Source: Salvelinus alpinus (Eukaryota > Chordata > Actinopteri > Salmoniformes > Salmonidae). From it: a DNA stretch of 64,000 nucleotides. The stretch spans positions 72,512,076-72,576,075 of the forward strand of contig NC_092091.1 of NCBI RefSeq assembly GCF_045679555.1, written 5' to 3'. The position numbers were made by a program, and so were the translations under genes. Of the stretch, positions 23,985 through 36,468 are shown one piece after another. Within the stretch, counting starts at the first letter, position 1; each line of letters starts with the position of its first letter. Below the pieces are notes generated by a model. The model worked only from the letters and a program-made list of their open reading frames with translations. It was not told where the DNA came from and ran no database searches.

Positions 23985-24930
23985 ACTACATTACCAAAAG
24001 TATGTAGACACCTGCTCGTTGAGCATCTCATTCCAAAGTCATGGGCATTCATTTGGAGTTGGTCGACCCTTTGCTGCTATAACAGCCTCCTCTCTTCTGG
24101 GAAGGCTTTCCACTTGATGTTGGAACATTGCTGTGGGGGACTTGCTTCCATTTAGCCACTAGAGTATTAGTGAGGTCAGGCACAGATGTTGGGTGATTAG
24201 GCCTGGCTTGCAGTCGGCGTTCCAATTCCTCCCAAAGGTGTTCGATTGGGTTGAGGTCAGAGCTCTGTTATGGTCAGTTAAGTTCTTCCACATCGATCTC
24301 GACAAACTATTTCTGTATAGACCTCGCTTTGTACATGGGGGCATTGTTCTGCTGAAACAGGAAAGGGCCTTCCCCAAACTGTTGCCACAAAGTTGGAAGC
24401 GCAGAATCATCTAAAATGTCATTGTATGCTTTAGCGTTAAGATTTCCCTTCACTGAAACTAAGGTGCCTAGCCCGAACCATGAAAAACAGCCCCAGACCA
24501 TTATTCCTCTTCCACCAAACTTTACAGTTGGCACTATTCATTTGGGCAGGTAGTGTTCTCTTGGCATCCGCCAAACCCAGATTCGTCCGTTGGACTGCCA
24601 GATTGTGAAATGCGATTCATCACTCCAAGAGAACGCGTTTCCACTGCTCCAGAGTCCAATGGCGGTGAGCTTTACACCACTCCAGCCGACGCTTGACATT
24701 GCGTATGATAATCTTAGGATTGTGTACAGTTGCTCGGCCATGGAAACCCATTTCATGGAGCTCCTGACAAGCAGTTCTTGTGCTGACGTTGCTTCCAGAG
24801 GCAGTTTGGAACTTTGTAGTGAGTGTTGCAACCGAGGACAGACGACAAGACCTTATTATGTGGTCACTCACATTTCCATGGAAACTCCTACCAGACACAA
24901 GTGCAGTGGCCATCTTATTTTGATCCTTAT
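23985..24930 (-). mobile_element. decayed Tc1-like transposon (second Tc1 family)
   Basis: The low-coordinate end carries the terminus attaccaaaagtatgtagac followed by acctgctcgttgagca, a second salmonid Tc1 type. The other terminus is missing. Transposase coding is on the minus strand in several frames: MATALVSGRSFHGNVSDHII near 24854-24913, AFSWSDESHFTIWQSNGRIW near 24575-24640 (first catalytic Asp), and [19 protein letters not shown] near 24460-24520. At least two frameshifts separate them. Confidence 0.85.
24538..24913 (-). pseudogene. Tc1 transposase remnant
   Basis: Two overlapping minus-strand frames (24620-24913 and 24538-24831) carry the N-terminal and catalytic parts. The frameshift lies between RRLEWCKAHRHW and the WSDESHF segment. 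The remainder of the enzyme is at 24307-24534 and 24159-24410, again in other frames, with [16 protein letters not shown] matching the second-Asp region; the usual QQDNAP Asp appears as Asn here. Non-functional. Confidence 0.82.
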
Positions 24931-27770
24931 TTTATCCTCTAGGGGAGTCGAGGAAAAACAGCGAAAACAAGGCAATTATATAACTCACAAACACAATTTG
25001 CATTTCCTTCTCATGTCCTCTAAATATAACTTTCAAAAGTAACGTTTAATTGCACACTTTTTTGTATTTTTTATTTCCGCTGCATTGCGGCGGAGGGTTT
25101 TTGAAGTCGCTCAGGCATTTTGTATATATTTTTCTTCTTCTAGGGCTGTAATTACACACATTGATCTGAGAAGTGGAGAGACACTTTCTAGCACTCCCAT
25201 TTAAACACATGTACCTGGAGCCTCGGTTAAAAACATCAATCACCTCACCTAACTCTCAGCATTAGAAAGATGGTTGGAAAACATGAACTATGTTCAATTT
25301 GGCGCTTTTTTGACAGTTATTTTCATATTTTTTAATAAAGATATGTTCATTTTTTGGACTAGGCATTATATCTGATATGATCAGACTTGGCTTCAAATAC
25401 TATTTGAAAATCTTTCAAATACTTTTTTTGCCTGTCTGGTGGACGAGGTTTGACGTTTTGAGACTATTCGATTGGTTCATTAAACCAGGCCAGCTCAATC
25501 AAGCATACATACACTTTTTAATGATTTAGAAATATTATTTGACTGGATATGATGTTGACTAGCTGTGGCAATAACATACAGTAACTCTCTCTCTCTCAGG
25601 ACAAAGTAAATAAAACAATCATGACTCATCACTTTTCAATTAGCGGTTTAATCGGCGCTAATTCAGTAATTAATTTAAGTGCTCAGGTGGAACCATACAC
25701 TGCCTGAAGCGGATCCCCAGGGGAACCAGAAGGGCGCAACACCACTCAAACAGCTCTCCTCTGGAGTTTCAAACAGGAACCAAAATAAGATGGCAGAACA
25801 CGAGTTTTGATCATTCCGTGAAACACCAGCCTATTTCCCCCTTATAAACACATCATCAAATGGCCCTTTAATTAATGAAGGGAAAAACATCCTCTCTAAG
25901 TCTAAGTTACCATCCACTGGTACTGTGCAACTTTAAAGAGCCACTGTTTTAGTCAAGATGCTATCGTTGAACAAATCCTTAAGTCAGAATAATTGAATTC
26001 AAGGGAAGGCCCCTCCAGTGCCGCCACCTACCTAATCAAGGAAGATGACGTTAAACTTATTTCTTTATGAATATTTTTATCCTCTGGAAAACGTCATCCA
26101 GCCCTCATCTTAGTCTTCGAGCCCATATCCTTGGAAAGGCTTCTTTAACCACCAGAAGCGTCAGAGACGGCAACAGCCGCGTTGCCGCAGGGACCACAGC
26201 TCTTGTGCTTAGTCGGGTGTGTTCGCCAAAAATAGCCCAGTGGAGACGTTACAGGGGCGTTGCCGGGGCGACGGGCTATTTTATACCTGACTCTAACAAA
26301 GAGCTCGGCTCCGGACAACCTTAGAAGAAAGCCAGTGCCAGAGGTTAGCGCGGTTACAGAGGAAATCAAGGCCTCGTTTGCATATCCCATCCCTCCCTTG
26401 TTGTGGTCTCCGCAGAGATGAGTCGAGTGAATCGCAACTTTTTTCGCGTTCCTTTGTGTGTAACTCACAGGAAAAAAAAGACATTTATTTTTAGTTGTCT
26501 TTGAACATAACAGTAGCTGCAGGTGTGGCTGCACTGTGAGCGCCAGCCGTGCCGTAAATGTATACATCAATATATATATATATATGCAGACCCCACCTCG
26601 TCGGTAAAGCAACAAACACCATCTCCCAGGGTGGGATGTCATTAAAATAAATTGCTGTGTACAACGGGCGGAGACGCGGAGCGGCGCGCTGGGCTGCGAA
26701 ACAAGGGATGTTTAAGACACGCACCCAGAGCCTCTGTGTCCCCCTGAGGAGAGTGATGCGGCTTTGAGGGAAAAACACACTTTGTACGCTGTAATTAACA
26801 CCCCGCTGGGTTGTGTGTGTGTCTCTCTCTCACGACTCACTGCCATTCTCCCAACTACCATCTCCACCACCTCTGGGTCTGGGCCCAGTTGGTCATGTGA
26901 CGCAGGTTAAAAACCCAGGAAGCGGTGGTTGAGGTCAGCTGGGGCGCCATCATTTTGTGTGCCCAGTTGGGACGCAACAAAGTTCCCACCTACGCATTTC
27001 AACCATAACTGAAACAGTGATTTTACATTACTGAACTGTATTCTTATGACTGTCAGACTGTGGCATAGAGAAACACACGCTGCCCCTGCCGCCATGGTTA
27101 CTTCATAAAAACAAACCCTTATTATAATCATCCTATAATATATTCTACTCAAATCTCCTCTTCTCTGTTGTCGTGTTACAATAGCTGTCTCTGCAAGCCT
27201 TCAACGTGACCGAGCCCATCTATTGTGATTAGAGAGGATTTGTTTCCTAACCAACTTCTATAAAACGTATTAAACTCACCACACTGAGACTCATTAGACA
27301 GTGAATATCTTGTCTCCATCTATACACACCAGACAGAAAGCATATTGTTTTCATTCGTTTAAAATATCACCGGAGTGATGAGAATAGCAATGTCGGTAGG
27401 GGCTGGAGGGAATCAGCCAACGAAGAGTAAAAAAAATAGTTGGAAAGCAGCCACGGAAGGCGAGAAGAAGAGATGTATTCATTTATTTTTTATAATAACA
27501 TCCTCTACAGGTATTGTACTATCCTCCACCATGCCCCACCTCGGCCATTTTATCATTAGCCAGTTGATAGCAAATGGCTCTTTTGAGAGAGAGTGAGTGA
27601 GAGGGAGGGAGAGAGAGGGAGTTAATTTTTGAGCATGGTGTTAACTGTCCTCTCCTGAGCAGCAGCGTGGTGGAGAGACATTTTCAGGGAAGAGATGTAG
27701 GAGTCATTCCCTCTCACAACTGTCAAGAGTCAATTTACGCTTTAACACTTTCTGACTGAGAGACGGTGGA
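24931..27770. other. low-repeat intergenic region
   Basis: No gene recognised. It contains AT-rich homeodomain-like site clusters (25630-25680: caattagcggtttaatcggc, agtaattaatttaag), GC-richer stretches at 26150-26330 and 26660-26710, a short TA run at 26568-26585 and a GA stretch at 27585-27620. The lack of recognisable transposons makes it a candidate for conserved noncoding DNA. Confidence 0.45.
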
Positions 27771-28350
27771 GGACCAGGGTTTTATATACTGGGGAATGGA
27801 TAGTACTGAGGTTCCACTGTCCCTGACTGGACCAGGGTTTTATGTACTGGGGAATGGATAGTATTGAGGTTCCACTGTCCCTGACTGGACCAGGGTTTTA
27901 TGTACTGGGGAATGGATAGTATTGAGGTTCCACTGTCCCTGACTGGACCAGGGTTTTATGTACTGGGGAATGGATAGTATTGAGGTTCCACTGTCTCTGA
28001 CTGGACCAGGGTTTTATGTACTGGGGAATGGATAGTACTGAGGTTCCACTGTCCCTGACTGGACCAGGATTTTATGTACTGGGGAATGGATAGTACTGAG
28101 GTTCCACTGTCCCTGACTGGACCAGGGTTTTATGTACTGGGGAATGGATAGTATTGAGGTTCCACTGTCCCTGACTGGACCAGGGTTTTATGTACTGGGG
28201 AATGGATAGTATTGAGGTTCCACTGTCCCTGACTGGACCAGGGTTTTATGTACTGGGGAATGGATAGTACTGAGGTTCCACTGTCCCTGACTGGACCAGG
28301 GTTTTATGTACTGGGGAATGAATATCACTGAGGTTACACTCTGTCCCTGA
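27771..28350. repeat. 58-bp minisatellite, 10 copies
   Basis: The unit is ggaccagggttttatgtact followed by ggggaatggatagtattgag and gttccactgtccctgact. Copies are highly alike (tattg or tactg; one cagggat; one tatata), so expansion is recent. The last unit is degenerate (gaatgaatatcactgag). Confidence 0.95.
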
Positions 28351-28391
28351 CTCGTTTTTTCCTCACTTTGCTGCGGAACTACTCAATTGTC

Positions 28392-28511
28392 TGTGTCCCA
28401 AATGGCACCCTATTCCCTATATATTATAGTGCACTACTTTTGACTAGAACCCTATGGGCCCTGGTCAAAAGTAGTGCACTAAATAGGGATTAGGGTGTGA
28501 GTTGGGACACA
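28392..28511. mobile_element. short inverted-repeat element (gtcccaaatggcaccctatt family)
   Basis: A near-palindrome with ends tgtgtcccaa (28392-28401) and ttgggacaca (28502-28511) and inner arms tagtgcactacttttgac and gtcaaaagtagtgcacta. This is an abundant salmonid non-autonomous element. Other copies or fragments lie at 9818-9893, 11268-11362, 28610-28660, 29230-29760 and 40568-40668. Confidence 0.8.
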
Positions 28512-29229
28512 ACCCAGAGTATGATGAAGCCCTATATAATTTTCCTCTTTTGGTAGAATTGGTGGATTTCACAGTAGAATTCTACTTAATATAATACATG
28601 TACATACTGGTCAAAAGTAGTGCACTCAATGGAGAACGGGGGGTGCCATTTGGGATGCATGCCGAGACTGAATCATCAGCCTGAAGAATATCCAACTCCC
28701 CTTCAGATCCCATTAATAATGGATGGCCATGAGGGGCTGTAGAGTTATCTTCACTAGACTGATGTATGGTGGCTGGGGTGTCATGAATCAACACGTTGTG
28801 CAATAAAACCAGCACCGCTAAAAGCATGTTATTTTATATGGGGCCGCGAGCTGACTTCTGGTCATGTGATATCTCTGACAGACTCTTATCGGCCAGGCTT
28901 TAGGGTCTCTGAGTAGTTGATATTTCATGTTAGGGACATAGCGAGAGAGGGCGCGACTCAAAACAATGTTAATATTCAGAAGAGATCATCAATTTTGACC
29001 CGAGGGCAGTGAATTAAAAGTCATTTTGTGGAAAAAATACCAGTTATACCCTCATAAAAATGCAGCCTCTTCTGGTGTTGTCTGAATAAAAAAAAAACTT
29101 TTGTGCTCATTAGAGAGCTATTGTCTTAATAAAGAAGTAGGTTTTCTCATGCAGAGTTCTAGTTTTCAATAGCATGGTTTACAATGGGCCGTGTAAACTG
29201 TGGTGAGTCTTGTTCCGTTCACCACGGTT
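28512..29229. other. intergenic stretch with one half-copy of the same inverted-repeat family
   Basis: Positions 28607-28660 (ggtcaaaagtagtgcactca ... gccatttgggatgcat) are the right half only. No gene recognised in the remainder. Confidence 0.55.
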
Positions 29230-29760
29230 GCGTCCCAAATAGCACCCTATTCCCTATATAGAGCACTGCTTTTGACTACAGTCCTATAGACGGGTTAGCT
29301 GACAACCTTAGGAAAACAATGCGCGCGTCAGTGGGGCAGAATGCCGTGTGTTGTTATGGTTCTGAATGGCCAAATCCCCCCCAAAAATTACAAGAAACGA
29401 CCATCGTAGGTGACTCGTTTCAGCTAGTTTTATCGTGTTCTTGATACCATGTCTTGTTTTGAGGAGTTTTGACTGGTGTCACGTCTATGCTAACATGGCA
29501 AAAATATTTGCTAGCTAGCTAACCAACAACTGTAACGATGTATTTGAGAGACAACAAGTGCTCGTTGTGCAAATGTATTTATGTTTTCAATAACCATCGG
29601 AGACTAAATATAGTTTACATTTTGTCAACATTCTAAGCCAACCCTGTCTGTTTTGCCCCATAGTTGCGCACGCCTCGGTGTTGTTGCTAACCAACCATCC
29701 CGTCTATGGAACCTTGTCAAAAGTAGTGCACTACAAAGGCAAATGGCTGCCATTTGGGAC
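29230..29760. mobile_element. gtcccaaatggc-family element split by another element
   Basis: The left half (gcgtcccaaatagcacccta ... cttttgactacagtcctata) ends at 29288. The right half resumes at 29705 (tatggaaccttgtcaaaagt ... gccatttgggac). Together they rebuild the usual palindrome, showing that 29289-29704 is a later insertion. Confidence 0.72.
29289..29704. mobile_element. 416-bp element nested in the previous one
   Basis: The ends are gacgggttagc at left and gctaaccaaccatcccgtc at right. The inverted repeats match apart from an 8-bp gap after gacggg. The flanks tata and tatg fit a TA-type target duplication. The interior is non-coding. Family not identified. Confidence 0.6.
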
Positions 29761-30120
29761 ATAAATCATAAAATGCTTCACTAGCATATTATTCTAGCCC
29801 GCTAATATTGGCACGTGCCATGGGTTTCTCCCTTAAATGTAATCTAACAATAAAGTAGAGGCTGGAACGGTCACGTAACGTTTAACAAACCTGTTATTAT
29901 TTTAGAAGTGTTTAAATTCCTGGGCTACATTAAAAAAAGATGATTGTTCTTGCAAGTAATGAAAAAAAAAAGATATTGCCCCCAAGTTTAGTTATTGCTA
30001 TTCTTAAAGTGTATCTGTTGCAGCTAAACTCTTGGTCTTATTGGAAGAGGTCTGCAGTGTGGGAGAAACTAGGAAAGATTGGAGCTCCGGACAGTTGGAC
30101 ATTAGGCTTTAGTGTAGTGG

Positions 30121-30126
<6 letters not shown>
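29761..30126. other. unassigned stretch
   Basis: AT-rich; no gene or repeat recognised. Confidence 0.5.
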
Positions 30127-30195
<69 letters not shown>

Positions 30196-30300
30196 CTCAC
30201 TCCCGCTCCCGCTCTCTCAATCTCTCTCTCTCTCCAGCTCTCCCTGTCTCCATCTCTCTCCATCTCTCTCCATCTCTCCCTCTTCATCTCTCTCACTACA
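30127..30300. repeat. CT microsatellite
   Basis: A perfect (TC)n run to about 30191, then interrupted CT repeats. Confidence 0.95.
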
Positions 30301-31640
30301 GCCTTTGCAATGCGTGGGCTGTATTTAAAGATGGCCTCCCGTAAAATCTTGAAACGGTGATAATGGAAACTGCCTGGGGGTGGCAGTTTGACAAACAAGT
30401 GTTATTAAAGAAATGGTTTTATCAATGTGTTTATGGCTTACGCTGCCCTGCCACATTACAGGGGTTGGGGATATGAGTCTGTACCAATAAATGTGTTTGT
30501 TTTTATCGTCCTTCTCTTTTGTTCTTTCTGAAAGTCTGCGGTGAATATAAGGGAAAAGGAGGGAGGGGCGGGTCGACCCAAGCATTAACTTCATCCCTTG
30601 TTTTGTTCTTGGTTTTTCATTCATGCTGCAACTATCCTCAGTTGATTTCTCAGTCAACAAAAACCCTTGCTGTGTTGGTATGGCTGCTAATGATGACCGG
30701 TGAAGATAGTTTTTCTTATTCTTTTGTTTATTTTTTTCTTCCGTGGCCATTCCACCTTCCTGCCTGTCTGGCCAGTTTAACAGTCGTTAAATGACTGGCG
30801 CTTCCTGAGGAGTCTGGGTAATGTGGTCCCCGCGGCCCACTTCCTGTCAGTCCTGTCGTCTGGGATGTCATGTTTTTGACACGTGTTTCCGCGAAAGGGT
30901 CGCACCTTATCGATAAGCCATGTGCAGCCTTGGACAGTTCTGATAGATAGGTGATGGGTGGCGGAAGCGACGTGGGCGTACAGGCGGGCGATTTTGAAGC
31001 GCGACGCTAAGGAACTGACTGGCTGGCTGACTTGACTGACATTCATACTTTTACTACTAAAGCTTCATCTCCTTGCTCAACATGCAACCCCACCCACCTC
31101 AGTAATGGAAGCGCGGTTCCTCCTTTGAGACAAATTGTATGAATGTCAAACGTAATTAAACTTCTATCCACGGACATCACCCGTTTAATTGCCGCAAATG
31201 ACGGCGGATTATGAAGTTTAATCGATTATTTTCCAACGGCTGTAGAGCACTTCAGGTTCTTTGCCTTAATAGTACGAATATTAAATGATGAATTAGAAAG
31301 GAAATTATAAAGAGGCTGCCGGTCGCAGCACTATGGGAGAAATACAGGCCAGGCCGTCCTTGTAACTCCCCACGTAATCTCCCCAACACTAGCCTGCATA
31401 GGGTCACATTGAGTAGAAGAGGCAATGTTGTGCTATTGACCGTTAGTGTTTGTGTAAGCCCTCTTCTCTGTGAGGCGAGGTGTCCTTACGCTGCGTGATG
31501 TATCACTATCGTCAGCGAACAGCAGGGGTAGTGATGAGGTGGAGGACCTGAGGAGAACCTGGAACACTGGAAATGTACTTTTCTCATCCCCTGGGCTTTG
31601 TGCAAGGAACCAAGAGGGGAATGGAGATGACCCCTGAAAG
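30301..31640. other. intergenic region with a possible conserved noncoding element
   Basis: No gene recognised. Positions 31140-31310 are low in repeats and hold clustered homeodomain-like sites (acgtaattaaact, cgtttaattgcc, gtttaatcgatta, ttaaatgatgaattag), a texture often seen in conserved developmental enhancers. Confidence 0.4.
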
Positions 31641-31802
<162 letters not shown>

Positions 31803-33096
31803 TGCGCGTCAGTGCCACATGGCGCCGGCCGACAGTGCAGAGAATGTACTGCATGAGGTCACATGTAAACACGCATACACTTTCCCAGAATCACACACGC
31901 ATCACTATCATTCATTCACATAGGGTCTGTCAAACATGTATAGGACACACACACACACACACACACTGATAGGTAAGAGAAGGTGAGGACGTTGAGTGGG
32001 CCTTTTAAAAGTCGGCTGGAGGACTATGCGGTCCTTTCCCAAAGGGAGAGCATAATCACCAGGAGATCATCTATCATGGACGTCACTGTGTTACTCTGCA
32101 TGTCTACAGACACACACACACACTCTCAAACAGTCTCTCATTCTCACACACACGCGTTCTCTCTCTCTTACCCACACAACCAAGGTCCAGCTCAGTAGGC
32201 CTGTTATGTAGCTGTTTGGAATAAATCGACAGGCCAAAAATGAACCTTTTAATTAAAGTTTTATAGGATCATTAAGCCGCACTTAAACCGTGATTTATAA
32301 ATGTTTACAAAGGGCTCCGGAGTGTGTCGGCTAATATTAAAATGGACTTATAGAGATGGACAATGGTATTTGTATGATCTATAACAGTCATATCTGTCCG
32401 TCTCTATATATCAACCGCTCAACGACATAATGGTGATCCTGATCTTGCCCCGCAATCTTGTCATTAGCATAATCAACACAATGTCTCATGGGATATCGGA
32501 CCAGTGGGAATAGATGTTTGCTGTAATTGCCTCTTGTCTGAAGATGGACTCATTTGTAGTTTGTTATTCTAGCCTTTCGTTTCAGGAGCTAGTTACCGTT
32601 TGTCTCTGCAGGGAACGTTCTCACAGGTTCATCCAGGAAAAGATTACATTGCAAATGTACTCGTTAAATAATGAAGACTTGAATAACCAACATGGTCTTA
32701 TTGAAATATGTGAAATATGGGGATATTTAACCCTTGTCGTTATATGTCACCTATGCTGACGTATCTGGAATAACTTAAAAGTGAAGAGATGGTGTTCAAG
32801 TGTTGAAGATGGTGCTATTGTTTTATACAATTGGTCTCATCAGCAGCTATTCAGTGTGGGGCCCTTTTTGTTCTTTCCTAGTAGTACTTCGTTAGCCCAG
32901 CACCAAGTTTTTTTAAGGATGTGCGTATGACCACAAACTTCATCAGCAGCTTACAATGGTACAACACGGGTCTAATACCGAAGGGAGAAAACCTACAGCG
33001 TCTTTGGTTTCGGTTTTGTCATTTATGTATTTTTACTACTTTATTTCTCCTGCAATCTGTATTAGGTTTCAGCATCTGTTGCCACACAGGTCAGGT
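31803..33096. other. intergenic region with a possible conserved noncoding element
   Basis: Contains short CA runs (31949-31966 and 32110-32122). Positions 32225-32490 are AT-rich and repeat-free, with taattaaag, ataaatgttta and cattagcataatcaac motifs. No gene recognised. Confidence 0.4.
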
Positions 33097-34147
33097 GGAC
33101 AAAGGACAGGTTAGGACTGGGGGGATAAAATGACAGGTTAGGACTGGGGGGGGGGAAGGACAGGTTAGGACTGGGGGGGACAAAGGACTGGTTTGGACTG
33201 GGGGGGACAAAGGACTGGGGGGGTAAAATTACAGGTTAGGACTGGGGGGGGGAAAGGACAGGTTAGGACTGGGGGGGACAAAGGACTGGTTTGGACTGGG
33301 GGGGACAAAGGACAGGTTTGGACTGGGGGGGACAAAGGACTGGGGGGGAACAAAGGACAGGTTAGGACTGGGGGGGACAAAGGACTGGTTTGGACTGGGG
33401 GGGGACAAAGGACTGGGGGGGAACAAAGGACAGGTTAGGACTGGGGGGGACAAAGGACTGGTTTGGACTGGGGGGGGACAAAGGACTGGGGGGGAACAAA
33501 GGACAGGTTAGGACTGGGGGGGACAAAGGACTGGTTTGGACTGGGGGGGGGCAAAGGACTGGTTTGGACTGGGGGGACAAAGGACAGGTTAGGACTGGGG
33601 GGGAACAAAGGACTGGTTTGGACTGGGGGGACAAAGGACAGGTTAGGACTGGGGGGGACAAAGGACAGGTTAGGACTGGGGGGGACAAAGGACAGGTTAG
33701 GACTGGGGGGGGGCAAAGGATTGGTTTGGACTGGGGGGGAACAAAGGACAGGTTAGGAACAAAGGACAGGTTAGGACTGGTGGGGACATAGGACAGGTTT
33801 GGACTGGGGGGACAAAGGACTGGTTTGGACTGGGGGGGAACAAAGGACAGGTTAGGACTGGGGGGGAACAAAGGACAGGTTAGGAACAAAGGACAGGTTA
33901 GGACTGGTGGGGACATAGGACAGGTTTGGACTGGGGGGACAAAGGACTGGTTTGGACTGGGGGGGACAAAGGACAGGTTAGGAACAAAGGACAGGTTAGG
34001 ACTGGTGGGGACATAGGACAGGTTTGGACTGGGGGGACAAAGGACTGGTTTGGACTGGGGGGGACAAAGGACAGGTTTGGACTGGGGGGGGGGACAAAGG
34101 ACTGGTTTGGACTGGGGGGGAACAAAGGACAGGTTAGGACTGGGACA
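33097..34147. repeat. G-run minisatellite, unit about 26-28 bp
   Basis: The unit is acaaaggacaggttaggact plus a run of 6-9 G. Variants have ggtttggact, or lack the G run (gttaggaacaaaggacagg). There are about 40 units, with a larger repeated block of several units near 33730-34150. It directly abuts the LINE endonuclease fragment at 34148. Confidence 0.93.
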
Positions 34148-34920
34148 CTATAGGACACTATATTAGGCCCAGCCTTTGGAACTTTGGTTTTCCTAGATAT
34201 GGCTATTATATTGTGATCACTACATCCTATGGATTTGGATACTGCTTTAAACTTAAAGCAAACATCTGCAGCGTTAGTAAAAATGTGATCAATACATGTT
34301 GATGATTTAATTCCTGTGCTGTTTGTAACTACCCTGGTAGGTTGACTGACAACCTGATCCAGGTTGCAGGCGCTGGTTACAGTCTGAAGTTTTTTGCTGA
34401 GTGGGCAGCTTGATGATAGACAGTCAATATTTAAATCACCCAGAAAATATACTTCTCTGTTGATATCACATACATTATCAAGCATTTCACACATATTATC
34501 CAGATACTGACTGTTAGCACTTGATGGTCTATAGCAGCTTCCCACAAGAATGGGCTTTAGGTGAGGCAAATGAACCTGTAGCCATATTACTTCAACAGTA
34601 TTTAACATTAGATCGTTTCTAAGCTTTACAGGAATGTGGTTCTGAATATAGACTGCATCACCGCCTCCGTTGGCATTTCTGTCTTTTCGGTAGATGTTAT
34701 AACCATGTATCGCTACCACTGTATCATCAAAGGTATTATCTAAGTGAGTTTCAGAGATAGTCAGAATATGAATGTCGTCTGTTACAGGCAAGTTATTGAC
34801 TTCATGGACCTTGTTTCTTAGGCTACATATGTTAATATGGTCTATTTTTAGCACTTTTCTGGGATGCTTGATTGTTTTTAATGCTTTACTGGGAAGCTTA
34901 TCAGAGGTAGACTTACTCAT
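34148..34920 (-). pseudogene. LINE endonuclease domain fragment
   Basis: A minus-strand frame with AP-endonuclease motifs of non-LTR retrotransposons: DHINICSLRNKVHE (first Asn), LTISETHLD (catalytic Glu), VGSCYRPSS, FLGDLNIDC (Asp/Asn pair) and SIGCSDHNIIAISR (terminal Asp-His). The frame is intact over about 255 residues from MSKSTSDKLP. After PKAGPNIV it runs into the minisatellite, so the reverse transcriptase is missing. The group is jockey/L2-like by motif spacing. This domain nicks target DNA to prime reverse transcription. Confidence 0.88.
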
Positions 34921-34977
34921 GTTATTTACATTGGAGCTGATAGTGCAGGGTGAGCTTCATAAAGTGGTCTTGATGGG

Positions 34978-35066
34978 TAGCCTGGTCCCAGACCTGTTTG
35001 TGCGGACATAACAACAACCATGGAATTTGGCACCACAACTGCACAAACAGATTTGGGACCTGGCTA
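34978..35066. mobile_element. short palindromic element
   Basis: The ends tagcctggtcccagacctgt (34978-34997) and acagatttgggacctggcta (35047-35066) are inverted repeats, extended inward by ttgtgc and gcacaa. It resembles a frequent salmonid inverted-repeat element. Confidence 0.65.
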
Positions 35067-35172
35067 GTTACCGGGGAACTGATTTCTGAATTCACGGGCC
35101 AATTTGTGAGAAGCGAAATAAGTACCCTGCACTTAAGCACGCATTTCCAACAACTGTATCTGCCTAAACAAC

Positions 35173-35566
35173 TGTCACGACTTCCACCGAAGGTGGCTCC
35201 TCTCCCTGTTCGGGAGATGCTCCGTGGTCGTCGTCACCGGTCTACTAGCTGCCACCGATCCCTTTTTCCTTTCTGTTTCTTTTGTCTTGATTGTTTTCAC
35301 CTGTTGCTCATTTTGGTTCATTATTTTGTCTATTTAAACTTCTAGTACTCGCTTGCTGTAGTGTGGACTTATCTTTACTGTCAGTGGGGCTGTTGGGTTT
35401 TTTCGCCTGCGTATTGTGTTGTATGTTCTTTCCCTGTTTTGGAGACATACGTGTTCTATGGTCATTGCCTGTTTGTTTGGCTAGACCACGCGCAATAAAC
35501 GCATTTCTTTGGAAGTTTGCTCTCTGCGCCTGACTCTACACCCACCACTCCTAGAAATACGTGACA
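35173..35566 (+). mobile_element. solo LTR, Gypsy-like
   Basis: Begins tgtcacgacttccaccgaag and ends acgtgaca. It contains an AT-rich promoter-like tatttaaact and an AATAAA at about 35491. The sequence resembles the LTR at 48651 (cttctgccgaagtcggtgcc; cctgcgcctgact near the end). The target duplication could be ACAAC with a 3-bp slip (35168-35172 and 35564-35568), but this is uncertain. Confidence 0.7.
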
Positions 35567-36468
35567 ACGGCTCTATTCAGCATTTTATTATATTCACATT
35601 TATCAACTGAGGTAATTCATGTAACATCATTCCTGTCTCAGTGCTACCTACTGGAGGTTACGCAAAGTAATCTCTACATGAGGCACTCGGTTACTTTGGT
35701 CTGGAATAAATGGCAGAGGCTGTTGTTGTTTTGGCTAATTCAGCGGCGGCCATCTTTGCATCCCATTTGTTTCTGAGATAAATTGCCGCTGGGGTTCTAT
35801 GTGGAGATGGTGTCTTCTAGCACTGCAGAGGGAAAAGGAGAACACTTAAGAAAGATGTATCTGACACGGAATGAAACCCATTACCTCGGCTGGTACCGAC
35901 ATTTCATGGGAGTGAAACTAAAATGTTTGATATATATGCTTTTTACAGGTTCAGCCAAGGTAATGGAATATAAATAAATTCTGTTTACTCTAATTAAAGT
36001 TTTAAAATGGTGGTTTTCTCACAGTCAATTACAGTAAATGAGCAAAGAGTTTTTGAAGGTAATCGAAACGAGCTCTAAAAAGGTAATTGGTTCGATGATG
36101 TATTGCTCTTCTCAGAGCTTGGCAGAAGTGGCCATTTTTCTCTCACACACAGAAAGCCCTGCGACATGTTGGAGGCCTAGTGACACACTACCTTATAATA
36201 TGGAGGGATTTAGCTTTCACCTTTCCTCCTTTACAGCGCTTTTGTATTTCTTTCATTAAAGAGACCACCTCAATACAGCCATTCAGTTCTACTGTCAGAC
36301 CATTATTCTGAAGAGGGAAGTATATTTGTTGTCTTAGGGTGAATACTGCAAGTATTCTGTATTGTGCCACTGTTCTGCATATTGTGGTCCTTTTTGACTG
36401 TTGGGCTTTAATGGATAGTGCACAGATAGTGTCCGGGTTGGATTGTTTTTTTATTGAGGAAAGTCTGC
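35567..36468. other. unassigned intergenic stretch
   Basis: No gene or repeat recognised. AT-rich with taattaaag (35991-35999). Confidence 0.45.
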
